Of a stretch of 64,000 nucleotides of DNA, positions 8,083 to 17,249 are shown piece by piece. How positions within the stretch are numbered: position 1 is the stretch's first letter; every line of letters starts with the position of its first letter. Position numbers and translations under genes: made by a program. The DNA lies in contig NZ_BDUD01000001.1 in the NCBI RefSeq assembly GCF_003113895.1, forward strand, positions 4,709,654 to 4,773,653. Direction: 5' to 3'. Below the pieces are notes generated by a model. The model did not search any database. It saw nothing but the letters and a program-made list of their open reading frames with translations, and was not told the DNA's origin. Source of the stretch: Nostoc commune NIES-4072. GTDB taxonomy: Bacteria; Cyanobacteriota; Cyanobacteriia; Cyanobacteriales; Nostocaceae.

Positions 8083-8496
8083 TCATTCAGGAAATAAAAT
8101 ATTAAAGCCTTCCTGAGAAAAGTGTTTATCATGGGTCAAAACCTCGATAATTCCCAATTGTCGCATGGTGTTCATTGAGATGCAGTCAGTTAGGCTGTAA
8201 CCTTTATCAAGCCGATTCTCATACAAAGTTAAACCAGCCAAAAAAGATTCGTGAGTTTGTTGTTTAACCTCAATATCTGGGCTGTCTAAAATATCTCTGA
8301 CTAAATTGGCTACTCTTTGCCGCAACTGAACGCCTGACTTTGAGTAAAAAGCAAGCAGTTCGACTAGAACTTCATCTGTAGTGATCAGTTTGCAAGGCTC
8401 AAGCTGCTTGAAAGCCTGTCTAACCCTTCTGTACCAAGCATCTGCTGGATTAACAAATGCTATCCAGTAAAAAGTATCTGCAAATATGAGCCTCAT
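8083..8496 (-). CDS. vapC: PIN-domain toxin (VapC-like)
   Basis: 137 residues. The PIN-fold acidic residues are visible: Asp in IFADTFYW near the start, Glu in TTDEVLVELLAFY near residue 45, Asp in YSLTDCISM near residue 103 and Asp in THDKHF near 122. PIN toxins are Mg-dependent RNases. The start overlaps the stop of the upstream small gene by four bases (ATGA), the classical antitoxin-toxin coupling. All catalytic positions look intact. Confidence 0.85.
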   Translation of the reverse strand: MRLIFADTFYWIAFVNPADAWYRRVRQAFKQLEPCKLITTDEVLVELLAFYSKSGVQLRQRVANLVRDILDSPDIEVKQQTHESFLAGLTLYENRLDKGYSLTDCISMNTMRQLGIIEVLTHDKHFSQEGFNILFPE

Positions 8497-8789
8497 GCCT
8501 CAATTTTTGGAGTGCCGTAAATGTAATGGTCGTGTTGCTCTGCACCATCCGATGGAAGCTTGCTGAGTTCTTCTTCAGGGATATCTTTGACGAAATCTTC
8601 TGCAATTTGCCAAATAGACTTTCCTCTCTCAGGAATCTCCTTCGCTTGAGTACTGTCTGGCTGGGGAAGTTTTGGATTTACCTGCGTAATTCCACTCAAT
8701 TTCTGAGCCAAATGAGCAATTAATTTTAATTGTTCCTCTGCTGAAAGATTTTCTGCTTGTTGAATTAGTTGAGCTAACTTGGGAGACAT
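8493..8789 (-). CDS. Antitoxin partner of the PIN toxin
   Basis: 98 residues, with a helical N-terminus (LIQQAENLSAEEQLKLIAHL) followed by an acidic, proline-containing C-terminal part that may wrap the toxin. This layout is common in cyanobacterial PIN-toxin partners. It lacks an obvious AbrB or RHH domain. Assignment as antitoxin comes mainly from the four-base overlap with vapC and its size. Confidence 0.7.
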   Translation of the reverse strand: MSPKLAQLIQQAENLSAEEQLKLIAHLAQKLSGITQVNPKLPQPDSTQAKEIPERGKSIWQIAEDFVKDIPEEELSKLPSDGAEQHDHYIYGTPKIEA

Positions 8790-8896
8790 TGTTTTTTCCT
8801 CTGTCTTTCAATTTCACTATTCCTTCTCAATACCCTGAGAACTTCAAGTAAATCAAAGATTATATTGAATAAAATTTGGTCGAATAACTAGTGTAA

Positions 8897-8920
8897 GCGT
8901 AGCCCGCCATAGGCATTGCT
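8897..8920. repeat. Dispersed GCGTAGCCCGCC...GGCATTGCT repeat
   Basis: A short partly palindromic element also found, diverged, at 29241-29265, 36209-36238 and inverted at 36885-36914. The remainder of the gap 8790-9081 holds AT-rich sequence with imperfect short repeats containing GCGATCGC, and no gene. Confidence 0.75.
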
Positions 8921-9081
8921 TCCAAAATACTACTATGCGATCGCCGAAATAACAAATGGAGTCGCCAATATAGCAAATGCGGCGCTCCCAATATAAGCGC
9001 GTTTTTAACAGTGGTGAAAAAGCTGTCCGCAGTCGCCTAAATTAGAGATAATATTTCCAACAGCAATAACTCTTAAAAGCC

Positions 9082-9723
9082 ATGACTCAAGCTATACCCA
9101 AGCTAGTAACCTTTGAGGAATTTGTCGATTGGCTACCCGAAAATCGACGAGTCCGCTACAAACTACATAAAGGAGAAATTGTTGAAATGGCGCAACCAGT
9201 AGGGGAACATGAGGAAGTAAAGGGTTTTTTAGCAAGAAAAGTAACAGTTGAATTTGACCGATTAGACCTCCCCTACTTTATGCCCAACCAAGTTATAGTT
9301 AGACCTCCTGAAAAAGATTCGGGTTATTTACCAGATGTGTTGGTGCTAAATCGTGCAAATCTGGAAAACGAAAAATTATGGAAAAAAGAATCTACCGTTA
9401 GCTTGGGTGCATCAATACCTTTGGCAATTGAGGTTGTATCAACCAACTGGCGGGACGATTATTACTTAAAATACGCTGATTACGTTCGCGTAGCGTCTCG
9501 AAGAGAAGAGATGGGTATCCCAGAATACTGGATTGTCGATTATGCTGCCTTGGGTGGACGTAATTTTATTGGCAATCCCAAACAACCAACAATTACCGTG
9601 TGTAACTTGGTTGATGAGGAATATCAAATAAGTAAGTTTCGAGATAATGATCGCATTATTTCCCAAACTTTTCCTGAATTGAATCTTACCCCAAACCAGA
9701 TTTTTCAGGCTGCTGTAGTATAG
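9082..9723 (+). CDS. Uma2-family (DUF820) PD-(D/E)XK-type protein
   Basis: 213 residues with Uma2 landmarks: LVTFEEFVDWLPE at the start, LHKGEIVEMAQP, the acidic motif SGYLPDVLVLNR, IPLAIEVVSTNWRDDYYLKY and GIPEYWIVDYAALG. Between KYADY and EEMGIPEYW it carries about six extra residues (VRVASR) encoded by a dispersed DNA repeat, so the protein seems to have absorbed an inserted repeat without losing frame. Its last 19 bp overlap the end of the convergent FAD hydroxylase gene. Function of the family is not established. Confidence 0.85.
   Translation: MTQAIPKLVTFEEFVDWLPENRRVRYKLHKGEIVEMAQPVGEHEEVKGFLARKVTVEFDRLDLPYFMPNQVIVRPPEKDSGYLPDVLVLNRANLENEKLWKKESTVSLGASIPLAIEVVSTNWRDDYYLKYADYVRVASRREEMGIPEYWIVDYAALGGRNFIGNPKQPTITVCNLVDEEYQISKFRDNDRIISQTFPELNLTPNQIFQAAVV
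9484..9508 (+). repeat. Dispersed repeat inserted in frame in a Uma2 gene
   Basis: The sequence GCGTAGCGTCTCGAAGAGAAG is a short partly palindromic element. Related copies occur at 40978-41010 (inside sbpA) and 58339-58366 (intergenic), sharing GTCTCGCAGAGAA. Here it adds codons between two conserved Uma2 motifs. Confidence 0.75.
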
Positions 9724-10973
9724 CGTTTATGTTTTGCTAATTCTGGAGTCCGTCCCTTCAAACCGATCATCAACTTCAGCATAAACACTTTTAATACAGG
9801 GACTCGCTGCAAAAACCATAAACCCAGGCGACGCACCACTACCACAGGTAAGAAGTTATTAGAAAACATCCGATCTAATAAATCTGTGAAACCTAAAATC
9901 GTCAGGTTTTCCAGCTTGCGCCAGCGTTCATAATCTTTAAGAATTTGAATGTCACCAATATCTTTACCCGCTTGGTGCGCTGTTTGGATTACTTGCGCCA
10001 AAGCTGCTGCATCTCGAATCCCCAGATTTAAACCTTGTCCCCCCACAGGATGGCAATTGTGCGCTGCATCACCAATTAATGCCAGTCGGGGGAGAACATA
10101 GCGATCGCTTTGCATGAGTTGTACCTGGAATACAAAGCGATCGCCTAGTAATTCCAATTTCCCCATCTGATCACCATAGCGACGGGTAAGTTCTGCCAAA
10201 AATTGCTCATCATCTAAGGCACATAAAGCTTTTGCTTCTTCGTGAGGCGCTGTCCACACAATGCGGCAACGGTTCCCTGGTAAAGGTAAAATCGCAAAGG
10301 GCCCGCTAGACCAAAATCTCTCGTAAGCGGTGTTATTGTGCGGCTTTTCTGGTTTGACAAATGCCACGATGCAAGACTGCCAATATTTCCAGCCAGAGGT
10401 TTTGATACCAGCAGCTTGACGAATTGGCGATCGCGCCCCATCTGCTGCTATCAGTAATTTGCTCTTGACTGAGTATAACTGATCGGCAACTTTAATATCT
10501 ATCGCTACTATATCTTTCTGGTATTGCGTATTTACCACTTCAGCCGGACACAGATAAGTCACATTTGCACAATCTTGAACAAACTCTTGCAAAGGCTGCA
10601 ACAGCGCTTGGTGTTCCGCCACATAACCCAATGCTGTATCTATATCATTTGTGGTAAATTCCACCACATTGGGATAATCGGCATCAGAAAGACGAACTCG
10701 GTAATATTTGGCTATTTGAGGCAACATTTTGTCCCAAACTCCAATTCCTTGGTAAATTAGCGACGAAAGCTGATGAACTGCATAAGCTTGTCCTTTAGCT
10801 ACGGCTGCTGATGCCACTTTTGCTTCAATCAGCAAGATACTCAAGCCAGAATCTTTTAAAGCAGAGGCTAGAGTTAACCCAATAATCCCACCGCCGACAA
10901 TTACCAAATCATATTCATATCCCCGCAAGTCTGGCGGTGTTGGTTGAGGGGAAATTTGCTCAAGCAGGGTCAT
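9705..10973 (-). CDS. FAD-dependent hydroxylase, UbiH/COQ6 family
   Basis: 422 residues. An N-terminal Rossmann dinucleotide-binding motif, VIVGGGIIGLTLASAL, starts near residue 24; the ADGARSPIR motif is near 175, and the second FAD motif RLALIGDAAHNCHPVGGQGL is near 300. These define the class A flavin monooxygenases that hydroxylate quinone precursors in other bacteria. In cyanobacteria the corresponding protein has been proposed to act in quinone metabolism, but the substrate cannot be read from this sequence. The C-terminal part has a hydrophobic segment. Its 3' end overlaps the convergent Uma2 gene. Confidence 0.88.
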   Translation of the reverse strand: MTLLEQISPQPTPPDLRGYEYDLVIVGGGIIGLTLASALKDSGLSILLIEAKVASAAVAKGQAYAVHQLSSLIYQGIGVWDKMLPQIAKYYRVRLSDADYPNVVEFTTNDIDTALGYVAEHQALLQPLQEFVQDCANVTYLCPAEVVNTQYQKDIVAIDIKVADQLYSVKSKLLIAADGARSPIRQAAGIKTSGWKYWQSCIVAFVKPEKPHNNTAYERFWSSGPFAILPLPGNRCRIVWTAPHEEAKALCALDDEQFLAELTRRYGDQMGKLELLGDRFVFQVQLMQSDRYVLPRLALIGDAAHNCHPVGGQGLNLGIRDAAALAQVIQTAHQAGKDIGDIQILKDYERWRKLENLTILGFTDLLDRMFSNNFLPVVVVRRLGLWFLQRVPVLKVFMLKLMIGLKGRTPELAKHKRYTTAA

Positions 10974-11042
10974 TGTTAAGTTAGGTTACAGCGTCTTTTA
11001 CTCTTATTTTGACGCGATCGCGCCCTGATGAGCAAGTTAATT

Positions 11043-11077
11043 AAAAAAACCCGTTGATTGGTAGGGATTTCAACGGG
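11043..11077 (-). terminator. Intrinsic terminator of the Lys/His-rich gene
   Basis: CCCGTTGA at 11050-11057 pairs with TCAACGGG at 11070-11077. On the minus strand the stem is followed by seven T residues. It lies about 90 bp past the stop of the gene at 11166-11357. Confidence 0.85.
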
Positions 11078-11165
11078 ATTAAATCATAGAATCAGTTGTT
11101 TTTTCAGAGAAACCAATACTAAACTTGATTACATAGTTACTAGAAAGTTTTGTACATAATAATAA

Positions 11166-11357
11166 CTATTTATGGGTTTTATGAGTTAGGTTTTTAGCGT
11201 TATGCTTGTAGTGTTTGTGATGTTTCAGTTGTTTAGCTTTGCTAGCTTTTGTGCTAGCAACATGGTGCATAGTTTTAGCTTGAGCTTGAGATGCAAAAAC
11301 GGTTACAGGCGCAGCAAATACTAGAGCCAAAAGTAAAGCTTTAGCGAATTTATTCAC
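11166..11357 (-). CDS. Small secreted Lys/His-rich protein
   Basis: 63 residues with a clean signal peptide (MNKFAKALLLALVFAAPVTV, cleavage near ASQAQA). The mature part is about 38 residues and extremely basic, rich in Lys and His (for example KHHKHYKHNAKNLTHKTHK). The composition could bind metal ions, nucleic acid or acidic polysaccharide, but no family is recognised. Well-placed signal peptide and terminator support a real single-gene transcript. An AGGA-type site precedes the ATG. Confidence 0.7.
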   Translation of the reverse strand: MNKFAKALLLALVFAAPVTVFASQAQAKTMHHVASTKASKAKQLKHHKHYKHNAKNLTHKTHK

Positions 11358-11564
11358 TTGAAAATCCTCATCAACGAATCAACAATCTAACTATCTAATA
11401 GGTATATGTCGTCAGTTTGTAATTGATATGAATCTTTCATGTCTATTTTTACAACCGTCAAATATCGAAATTATAGAAAATACTTGGTTAAAAAATATTC
11501 ATAGCCATAAAAGTTGCTAGTATTCCAAAGTTAGATGTAACATTTTGCTCTGTATGAATTTTGA

Positions 11565-12323
11565 TTAAGAAAAGCTGAGAGCCATCAATTCTTCTGCTAT
11601 GTCGAAGTTAGCTGTGACATTTTGCACGTCATCCAAGCTTTCTAGGGTATCAATTAACTTGAAAAGCGATCGCGCCTGATCTGGATCGGTAACTTCTACA
11701 CTATTACTAGGAATCCACCGCAATTCGGCATCAGTTACCTTAAAGCCTTGATCCTTGAGTGTCTGGCTAAGGGTTTCTAAATTGCCAATGTCTGTAAATA
11801 CCTCAGCCATCTCATCTTCAGTCATCTCATAAGACTCAGCACCGCCTTCAAGGGATGCTTCTAAAAGCTGTTCTTCATCAACCACACCCTGGACTACACA
11901 AACGCCTTTTTGATCAAACATCCAGCTAACGCAACCTACTTCGCCAAGATTGCCACCATTTTTACTAAAGGCTACACGCAAGTCAGCAGCAGTGCGATTG
12001 CGATTATCTGTGAGGGCTTCGATTAAAATCGCTACACCACCAGGGCCGTAACCTTCGTAGCGAATCGCTTCAAAGGTAGCATTATCACCGCCAGAAATGC
12101 CTGCACCTTTAGCGATCGCTCGTTCAATATTATCATTGGGAATACTCGCTGCCTTTGCCTTGTCAATCGCCGTGCGAAGTTGAAAATTCAGCGCCGGATC
12201 TGGTATGCCACTTCTAGCTGCAACGATAATCGCCCGCGATAACTGAGTGAAGGTTTTTCCCCTTTTTGCATCAACTACCGCTTTTTGGCGCTTAATATTT
12301 GCCCATTTACTATGTCCTGCCAT
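11565..12323 (-). CDS. YebC/PmpR-family protein (TACO1-like)
   Basis: 252 residues with the characteristic start [20 protein letters not shown] and the conserved segments [38 protein letters not shown] and [18 protein letters not shown]. Members are annotated as transcription regulators, and some act on translation of proline stretches, so its exact role here is open. Full length, intact. It stands alone, flanked by intergenic sequence rich in GCGATCGC. Confidence 0.95.
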   Translation of the reverse strand: MAGHSKWANIKRQKAVVDAKRGKTFTQLSRAIIVAARSGIPDPALNFQLRTAIDKAKAASIPNDNIERAIAKGAGISGGDNATFEAIRYEGYGPGGVAILIEALTDNRNRTAADLRVAFSKNGGNLGEVGCVSWMFDQKGVCVVQGVVDEEQLLEASLEGGAESYEMTEDEMAEVFTDIGNLETLSQTLKDQGFKVTDAELRWIPSNSVEVTDPDQARSLFKLIDTLESLDDVQNVTANFDIAEELMALSFS

Positions 12324-12522
12324 AATCTGAAATTATCAAAACTCTATTTAAGATTAGGATATAAACGCTGGCAATAACCATAACTTTAGATAATTGTGCA
12401 AGGCTAGATCGGGCGTGTCTCTAAAATTTGGTAAAGATATTTTTAGATCAAGGTAAATATGGGCGATCGCTACAATTGATTGAGATCAGCAAAAAAGTAG
12501 ACACTCAGCGATCGCATCCTGT

Positions 12523-14091
12523 TTAAATCACAAAAGGTTCAAGTTCGCGGTTATGCCACTCATCTTCAACCCGTTCAGTAATAAGCGGTCTGATGATAAA
12601 CTTGGGTGGGCAACCATCTAGAACATCAATCCGCACACATGAGTAAGGCAGACGGCTCTGGAAATTGTAATCATGACGACCCACAAAAAGCGTTGAATCG
12701 GCAACTTTCCGAGTGGGTTTACCTGCAATTTCTGTAAAAGTCTCCATTAATTCAGTCCCTTCTCGCCTTTGATAACGAGGACGGTGACCACTACCACCAG
12801 AGATAATGCAGTTAATGTGGGAGTCAGCAAATCCGGTATCAGTTGTGCAAAGATGCTCTAAACAGTGAGCGTGACCGTTTAAAATCAAATCCACTATGGG
12901 ACGTTCTTTAATTAAAGAACCAAGAGTTTCTGCCACTTGTTCAAACACCCAGCGCAAGCGGTGACGAACCGCCAAAGTTTGTGCTTGATTCCACTTGGTA
13001 GCTTCTGTGACATAAGGTGGATGGTGGAAAAAGATTATACGTCCGCGCACATCGGAGTTGTTCCAAGATTCGATTAGTCTGCTTCGCAACCATTCAAGTT
13101 GTTCAAAATCTATCGCAGGCATTTTATGAGATGCTAATTGTTTTTCAATGTCGATTTTGATCTCATTAATTTGGTCTAATTTGGCACTAAGATCATCAAG
13201 TTGTTCCGCGTCAGTAGGTTTATCTGGGTTGAGACGATCATATATTCCCAATATCTGCAATTCTTCTCGATCTATTTCCTGGCGACGCTTTTGCAATTGG
13301 TGGCGGTAAATTTCTCCTTCTTGAGTAGCAGGTAAGGGTGATGGTGTATTAAAGGTGTTGGAATCTAAAGCAAAAAAATCAATCCCGCCATAACGAAAGG
13401 TGTAATAGCGATTGGGTAAGCGGGTAAACTGTCCAGGTTCGTAACGCAAACAGTGCCCTGTATCGGTTTTAGCAGTATAGTGTCGATCTAAATGACGTTC
13501 TAATTCTGGGGAAGATATCGCCCCCGTATAGTCCATAAATGCCCGTGCATAGGCATTACCTTGATACGATCCATGCCAGCCAATCTCGATATCTTTGTAG
13601 CGCAACAGGCGACGTAATGAAGATGTTGTTCCAGTAACTAAACGGTACATCAACGGCACATCGTAGTAATCATGATTACCTGGTACTGGCAAGAATGGTA
13701 GATTAAACACCATGCGATCGTAAGGAATGTCTTTTGGGTTGTCGCCACCGACAATAAATTCCCGGTAAGGCTCAATAAAGTTTGTTGAATAATACTCTTG
13801 GGAACCCACCACATAAATTACATCGCCTGTGTGCAACACGAAACTGCAATCATTGCGGTGAGAAAGCATTAGTTCAGCAACTTTTCGTTGGGGGTGTTGC
13901 CGATAATGCGATTGGGTACCGGAATCACCGATAACCATAAAGGAAAATTCTGGACTATCTTCTCTGCGATCGTCAATAACTATGCTGGTTTGATCAATTC
14001 CTCGTTGCACAAAACTTGGATGCATCCACCGCACCCGTTCCTTCATTTTTTGAATTTTTACAGGAATCGGTGGATCGGAAATCAATTTCAT
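12523..14091 (-). CDS. Calcineurin-like metallophosphoesterase
   Basis: 522 residues. The five metal-binding blocks are visible in order: GDSGTQSHYRQH near residue 55, HTGDVIYVVG near 85, PGNHDYYD near 137, FFHHPPYVTE near 353 and LNGHAHCLEH near 405. The layout is that of purple-acid-phosphatase-like enzymes. A coiled-coil-like helical insert rich in Glu/Lys/Gln (about residues 260-320) separates blocks three and four. No signal peptide is seen, so it is probably cytoplasmic. Substrate unknown. Confidence 0.88.
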   Translation of the reverse strand: MKLISDPPIPVKIQKMKERVRWMHPSFVQRGIDQTSIVIDDRREDSPEFSFMVIGDSGTQSHYRQHPQRKVAELMLSHRNDCSFVLHTGDVIYVVGSQEYYSTNFIEPYREFIVGGDNPKDIPYDRMVFNLPFLPVPGNHDYYDVPLMYRLVTGTTSSLRRLLRYKDIEIGWHGSYQGNAYARAFMDYTGAISSPELERHLDRHYTAKTDTGHCLRYEPGQFTRLPNRYYTFRYGGIDFFALDSNTFNTPSPLPATQEGEIYRHQLQKRRQEIDREELQILGIYDRLNPDKPTDAEQLDDLSAKLDQINEIKIDIEKQLASHKMPAIDFEQLEWLRSRLIESWNNSDVRGRIIFFHHPPYVTEATKWNQAQTLAVRHRLRWVFEQVAETLGSLIKERPIVDLILNGHAHCLEHLCTTDTGFADSHINCIISGGSGHRPRYQRREGTELMETFTEIAGKPTRKVADSTLFVGRHDYNFQSRLPYSCVRIDVLDGCPPKFIIRPLITERVEDEWHNRELEPFVI

Positions 14092-14740
14092 GGCTGATAA
14101 CTCTTAAATGCCTAATGCATAAGCCGATTGTAACGAAATATTTAATTGTCATTAGTCATTTGTGAATAACCAATACCAATACCCAATTCCCAATCACCAA
14201 TTCCCATTCTTTAAGGCAAATTTTCTCGTAGTAATGCTCGAAAGCCTGCTTGTTAAACCAATTCGCAATTCGCAATTCGCAATTACGTTTTGTGACGGGG
14301 ATTTAGACCCCGACACAAAACGTGCTGCCTATCTTGCTGGGGACTTAAACCCCCAAAGTTCGTTGAAAATGCTCATCAGCAGTCAATGCTTCCGTGATTC
14401 CGCTATATTGCATGACAATAAAAGATACGCAATCTCCAAATCCCCATTCTTTAGTTCAAATTCCTCACCGACAGGCGAGAGGGACAGATTTTACATAGCA
14501 AAACCTCTTAGAGGCATCTTACGGACAAAAGAGGAAAAGTTTTTGTTTTTTCCGAATTCTTAGCAATAAATTATTTTGGCAATTTTATACATAAATACTT
14601 ATGTATGCTGTAAATAAATCAGCCTTTTGGAGGTGGGAAAAGCGCAGAGCTTAAACACTATTTTTGCTACTTTAATCAGTAACTCCTCACTCAGTAAAAA
14701 CTTCTAAAAATAATTAAAGCCAGATGATAACTATTGTTTT
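14092..14740. other. Gene-poor intergenic region with repeats
   Basis: It holds heptamer ATTCGCA repeats (about 14260-14284). A strong inverted repeat at 14285-14323 pairs ACGTTTTGTG-A-CGGGG with its complement around a seven-base loop, and a second GGGG/CCCC-type fold lies around 14336-14360. A 133-codon open frame (14162-14563) runs through these repeats but has no ribosome binding site or recognisable domain. I see no convincing gene. Confidence 0.65.
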
Positions 14741-14891
14741 ATAGGATTACTATTTGATTTTTGAACGAAATTAGGTGTTGTAGAGTGTGTTAGAACGGAG
14801 TTCGTAACGCACTATTATCAAGGGTTTGATGCCGTACTCTCCGTGCTAACACATCCTACGGATATTTTCATAAATCAAACCGGATTCCTAT
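14741..14891. mobile_element. MITE-like element, copy 1
   Basis: A 151-bp element nearly identical to one at 26527-26678. Its ends are imperfect inverted repeats: ATAGGATTACTATTTGATTT on the left, and on the right the complement of ATAGGAATCCGGTTTGATTT. The inside, with TGTGTTAGAACGGAGTTCG and its partner CGTGCTAACACATCCTACG, is also foldable. It carries no open frame, so it must be mobilised in trans, if at all. Confidence 0.85.
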
Positions 14892-14914
14892 ATATGTCCT
14901 ATAATTTTCTTAAT

Positions 14915-14940
14915 TACGGTATCTGCCTATAAATACCGTA
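14915..14940. promoter_or_regulatory. Inverted repeat upstream of the sulfate-binding-protein/pst operon
   Basis: TACGGTAT at 14915-14922 is mirrored by ATACCGTA at 14933-14940, an 8-bp dyad with a 10-bp spacer ending 18 bp before the ATG. The half site resembles the TACGGTA core found in the sulfur island at 34-37 kb. Position suggests an operator overlapping the leader. Confidence 0.55.
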
Positions 14941-14958
14941 TGTTTAGGGGTGATTCTG

Positions 14959-16113
14959 ATGAGTAAATCGCAACAACTAACACAATTAAGTAAATTACTA
15001 AATGAGGGGATACAGGCTTATGTCATGAAAGCTTTACAGGCTATACAACTCTCGTATAAACACACAATTAGGAGTTGGTTCAATAGACACACTGTGCAAA
15101 GCTTTGTGAGTCTGTTTCTCATAGGTGCTTTTTTGAGTATAGCAGTTGCCTCCTGTGGAAGCAGTTCAGCTAGCAAAAATGATGTTAAGCTAAAACTTGT
15201 TTCTTTCTCTGTTACCAAAGCAGCTCATGACCAGATAATCCCCAAATTTGTCGAAAAGTGGAAGCAAGAACATAACCAGAACGTAACTTTTGAGCAAAGT
15301 TATGGAGGTTCTGTAGCTCAAGCTGCTGCTGTCATTGCCGGTTCGCAAGAAGCAGACATAGTACATTTGGCGCTTCCCCTGGATGTCAACAAAATTGCTC
15401 TTGCGGGTTTGATTAAATCAGGCTGGGAAATTAAAGCTCCTAGAAGTGGTATTGTTAGTAGATCAGTTGCTGCGATCGTTACCCGCGAAGGCAACCCCAA
15501 AGGTATCAATACTTGGGCAGACTTGGCAAAAGATGGCGTGAAAGTGATTGCAGCTAACCCAAAAACTTCTGGTATTGCTATTTGGGAATTCTTAGCTTTT
15601 TGGGGTTCGGTAACTCTAACAGGCGGTGATGAGGCGACAGCGCTAGATTATATCACTAAAGTTTATAAAAATACCCCTATTTTAACTAAAGATGCCCGTG
15701 AGGCTAGCAATTTATTCTTCCAAAAGGGTGAGGGAGATGTTTTAATTAACTACGAAAATGAAGTAATTTTGGCGGGTAAAAATGGGGCTAAGTTGCCTTA
15801 TGTTGTACCCCAAGTGAATATCTCCATTGATAATCCTGTAGCAATAGTAGATAAAAACGTTGATAAGCACGGTACAAGAGAAGTTGCACAAGCATTTGTT
15901 GATTTTCTTTACTCAACAGAAGCTCAACGGGAATTTGCAAAATTACAATATCGTCCTGTTAATCCCACCGTTACCCAAGAAGTAGCCTCACAACATCCGC
16001 CAATTAAAACTCTATTCACATCTCAAGATTTAGGTGGTTGGGATATTATCCAGAAAAAGTTTTTTGGAAATGGGGCAATTTTTGATAAAGTTCAAGCTGC
16101 AAGCAAAGCATAA
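14959..16113 (+). CDS. Sulfate/thiosulfate-binding lipoprotein, paralogue of SbpA
   Basis: An AGGGG eight bases upstream favours the ATG at 14959 over the GTG at 14950. After a hydrophobic stretch the lipobox VASC (near residue 58) indicates a lipoprotein. The mature part is a type 2 periplasmic binding protein with the Sbp signatures LVSFSVTKAAHDQIIPKF, FEQSYGGS, ADIVHLAL, and KDAREASNLFFQKGEGDVLI. It resembles the protein at 39871-41061 along its length. It sits at the head of a phosphate transport operon, 80 bp before pstS, with no sulfate permease beside it, so it must share a permease or have another ligand. Confidence 0.88.
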   Translation: MSKSQQLTQLSKLLNEGIQAYVMKALQAIQLSYKHTIRSWFNRHTVQSFVSLFLIGAFLSIAVASCGSSSASKNDVKLKLVSFSVTKAAHDQIIPKFVEKWKQEHNQNVTFEQSYGGSVAQAAAVIAGSQEADIVHLALPLDVNKIALAGLIKSGWEIKAPRSGIVSRSVAAIVTREGNPKGINTWADLAKDGVKVIAANPKTSGIAIWEFLAFWGSVTLTGGDEATALDYITKVYKNTPILTKDAREASNLFFQKGEGDVLINYENEVILAGKNGAKLPYVVPQVNISIDNPVAIVDKNVDKHGTREVAQAFVDFLYSTEAQREFAKLQYRPVNPTVTQEVASQHPPIKTLFTSQDLGGWDIIQKKFFGNGAIFDKVQAASKA

Positions 16114-16194
16114 TATCTTTTTTTAATGCCGCATGAGCTACTTACAGATAGTCAAACATAAGAAATTCTGATCACTTATCTCAATTGATAAATT

Positions 16195-17196
16195 ATGAGC
16201 TTTCGTAGCCGATTTAAGGATAGCTTTTTTCTGACATCTTTAATGCTTATTGCCAGCAGTATAAGTGCTTGCAACAGTGGACAGGAATTGAAAAGTCAGG
16301 TAAGTATTGATGGTGCAGCAGTAGGTTTTCCTGTTTCTTTAGCAGTTGCAGAAGAATATGGTAAAGTGAAACCTGAAGCAAAAGTTAGTGTTGCCTCAAG
16401 TGGTACTGGTGGCGGTTTTAGTAAATTTTGTAATGGCGATATTGATATAGCTGGTGCTTCCCGTACCATTAGAGATGAAGAAATTAAAAAATGTAAAAGT
16501 AAAAATATTGAATTTATCGAGTTGCCTGTAGCTTTAGACGGCATCGCTGTAATTACTAATCGTCAAAATAACTTTGCCAAATGTCTAACTATTAAAGAAT
16601 TAGGGAAGATTTGGGGTGCTAAATCAGACAGCAAAATTTTGACATGGAATCAAGTTAATCCTAAATTTCCTAACCAAAAACTGAAACTGTATGCTCCGGC
16701 TTCTGATACTGGAACATTTGATTATATGACTCAAGCTGTTACCGGCAAAGCCAAAAATGGTCGTACAGATTATACTCCCAGTCACAATCAAAACTTACTT
16801 GTGCAAGGAGTTTCAGGTGAAGCATCAGCTTTAGGTTATGTAGGCATATCTTACTATATTCAAAACCAAGATAAACTCAATCTAGTTGCTGTAGAAAGCC
16901 CCACTGGTAAATGTGAGAAACCAGTTCCGATAGATAATGTAATTAAAAATCTCTATACACCATTATCACGTCCTCTGTTTATCTATGTTAGTAAAAAATC
17001 CTTAGATAGCAAGCCAGCAGTCAAAGAATTTGTAGATTTTTATCTAGAAAATTCTTGGAAGTGGGTAGATAGCGTTGGTTATGTAGCATTACCTGATGAA
17101 GCTTACGTCAAGGTAAAACAAAAATTGGCTAGTGGTGAAACTGGGACAAAATTCAAAAAAGCAAAACCAGGTGAACCAATCACCAACTTTATTTAA
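16195..17196 (+). CDS. pstS: Phosphate-binding lipoprotein PstS
   Basis: 333 residues. A signal sequence ends in the lipobox SISAC (Cys near residue 26). The mature protein has the PstS phosphate-loop signatures VASSGTGGGFSKFCNGDIDI and GASRTI, with APASDTGTFDYMT further on. It captures phosphate for the PstCAB permease encoded immediately downstream. Start at 16195 gives a compact signal peptide. First of four consecutive pst genes. Confidence 0.93.
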   Translation: MSFRSRFKDSFFLTSLMLIASSISACNSGQELKSQVSIDGAAVGFPVSLAVAEEYGKVKPEAKVSVASSGTGGGFSKFCNGDIDIAGASRTIRDEEIKKCKSKNIEFIELPVALDGIAVITNRQNNFAKCLTIKELGKIWGAKSDSKILTWNQVNPKFPNQKLKLYAPASDTGTFDYMTQAVTGKAKNGRTDYTPSHNQNLLVQGVSGEASALGYVGISYYIQNQDKLNLVAVESPTGKCEKPVPIDNVIKNLYTPLSRPLFIYVSKKSLDSKPAVKEFVDFYLENSWKWVDSVGYVALPDEAYVKVKQKLASGETGTKFKKAKPGEPITNFI

Positions 17197-17249
17197 ATAA
17201 AGACCAGTTTTTGTAGTATGAATTTAGTAAAGGCTTAACTAATTTATTT

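Noticed and set aside
14162..14563. 133-codon frame as a gene
   Set aside because: It reads through heptamers and palindromic repeats, has no ribosome binding site and no protein-like pattern.
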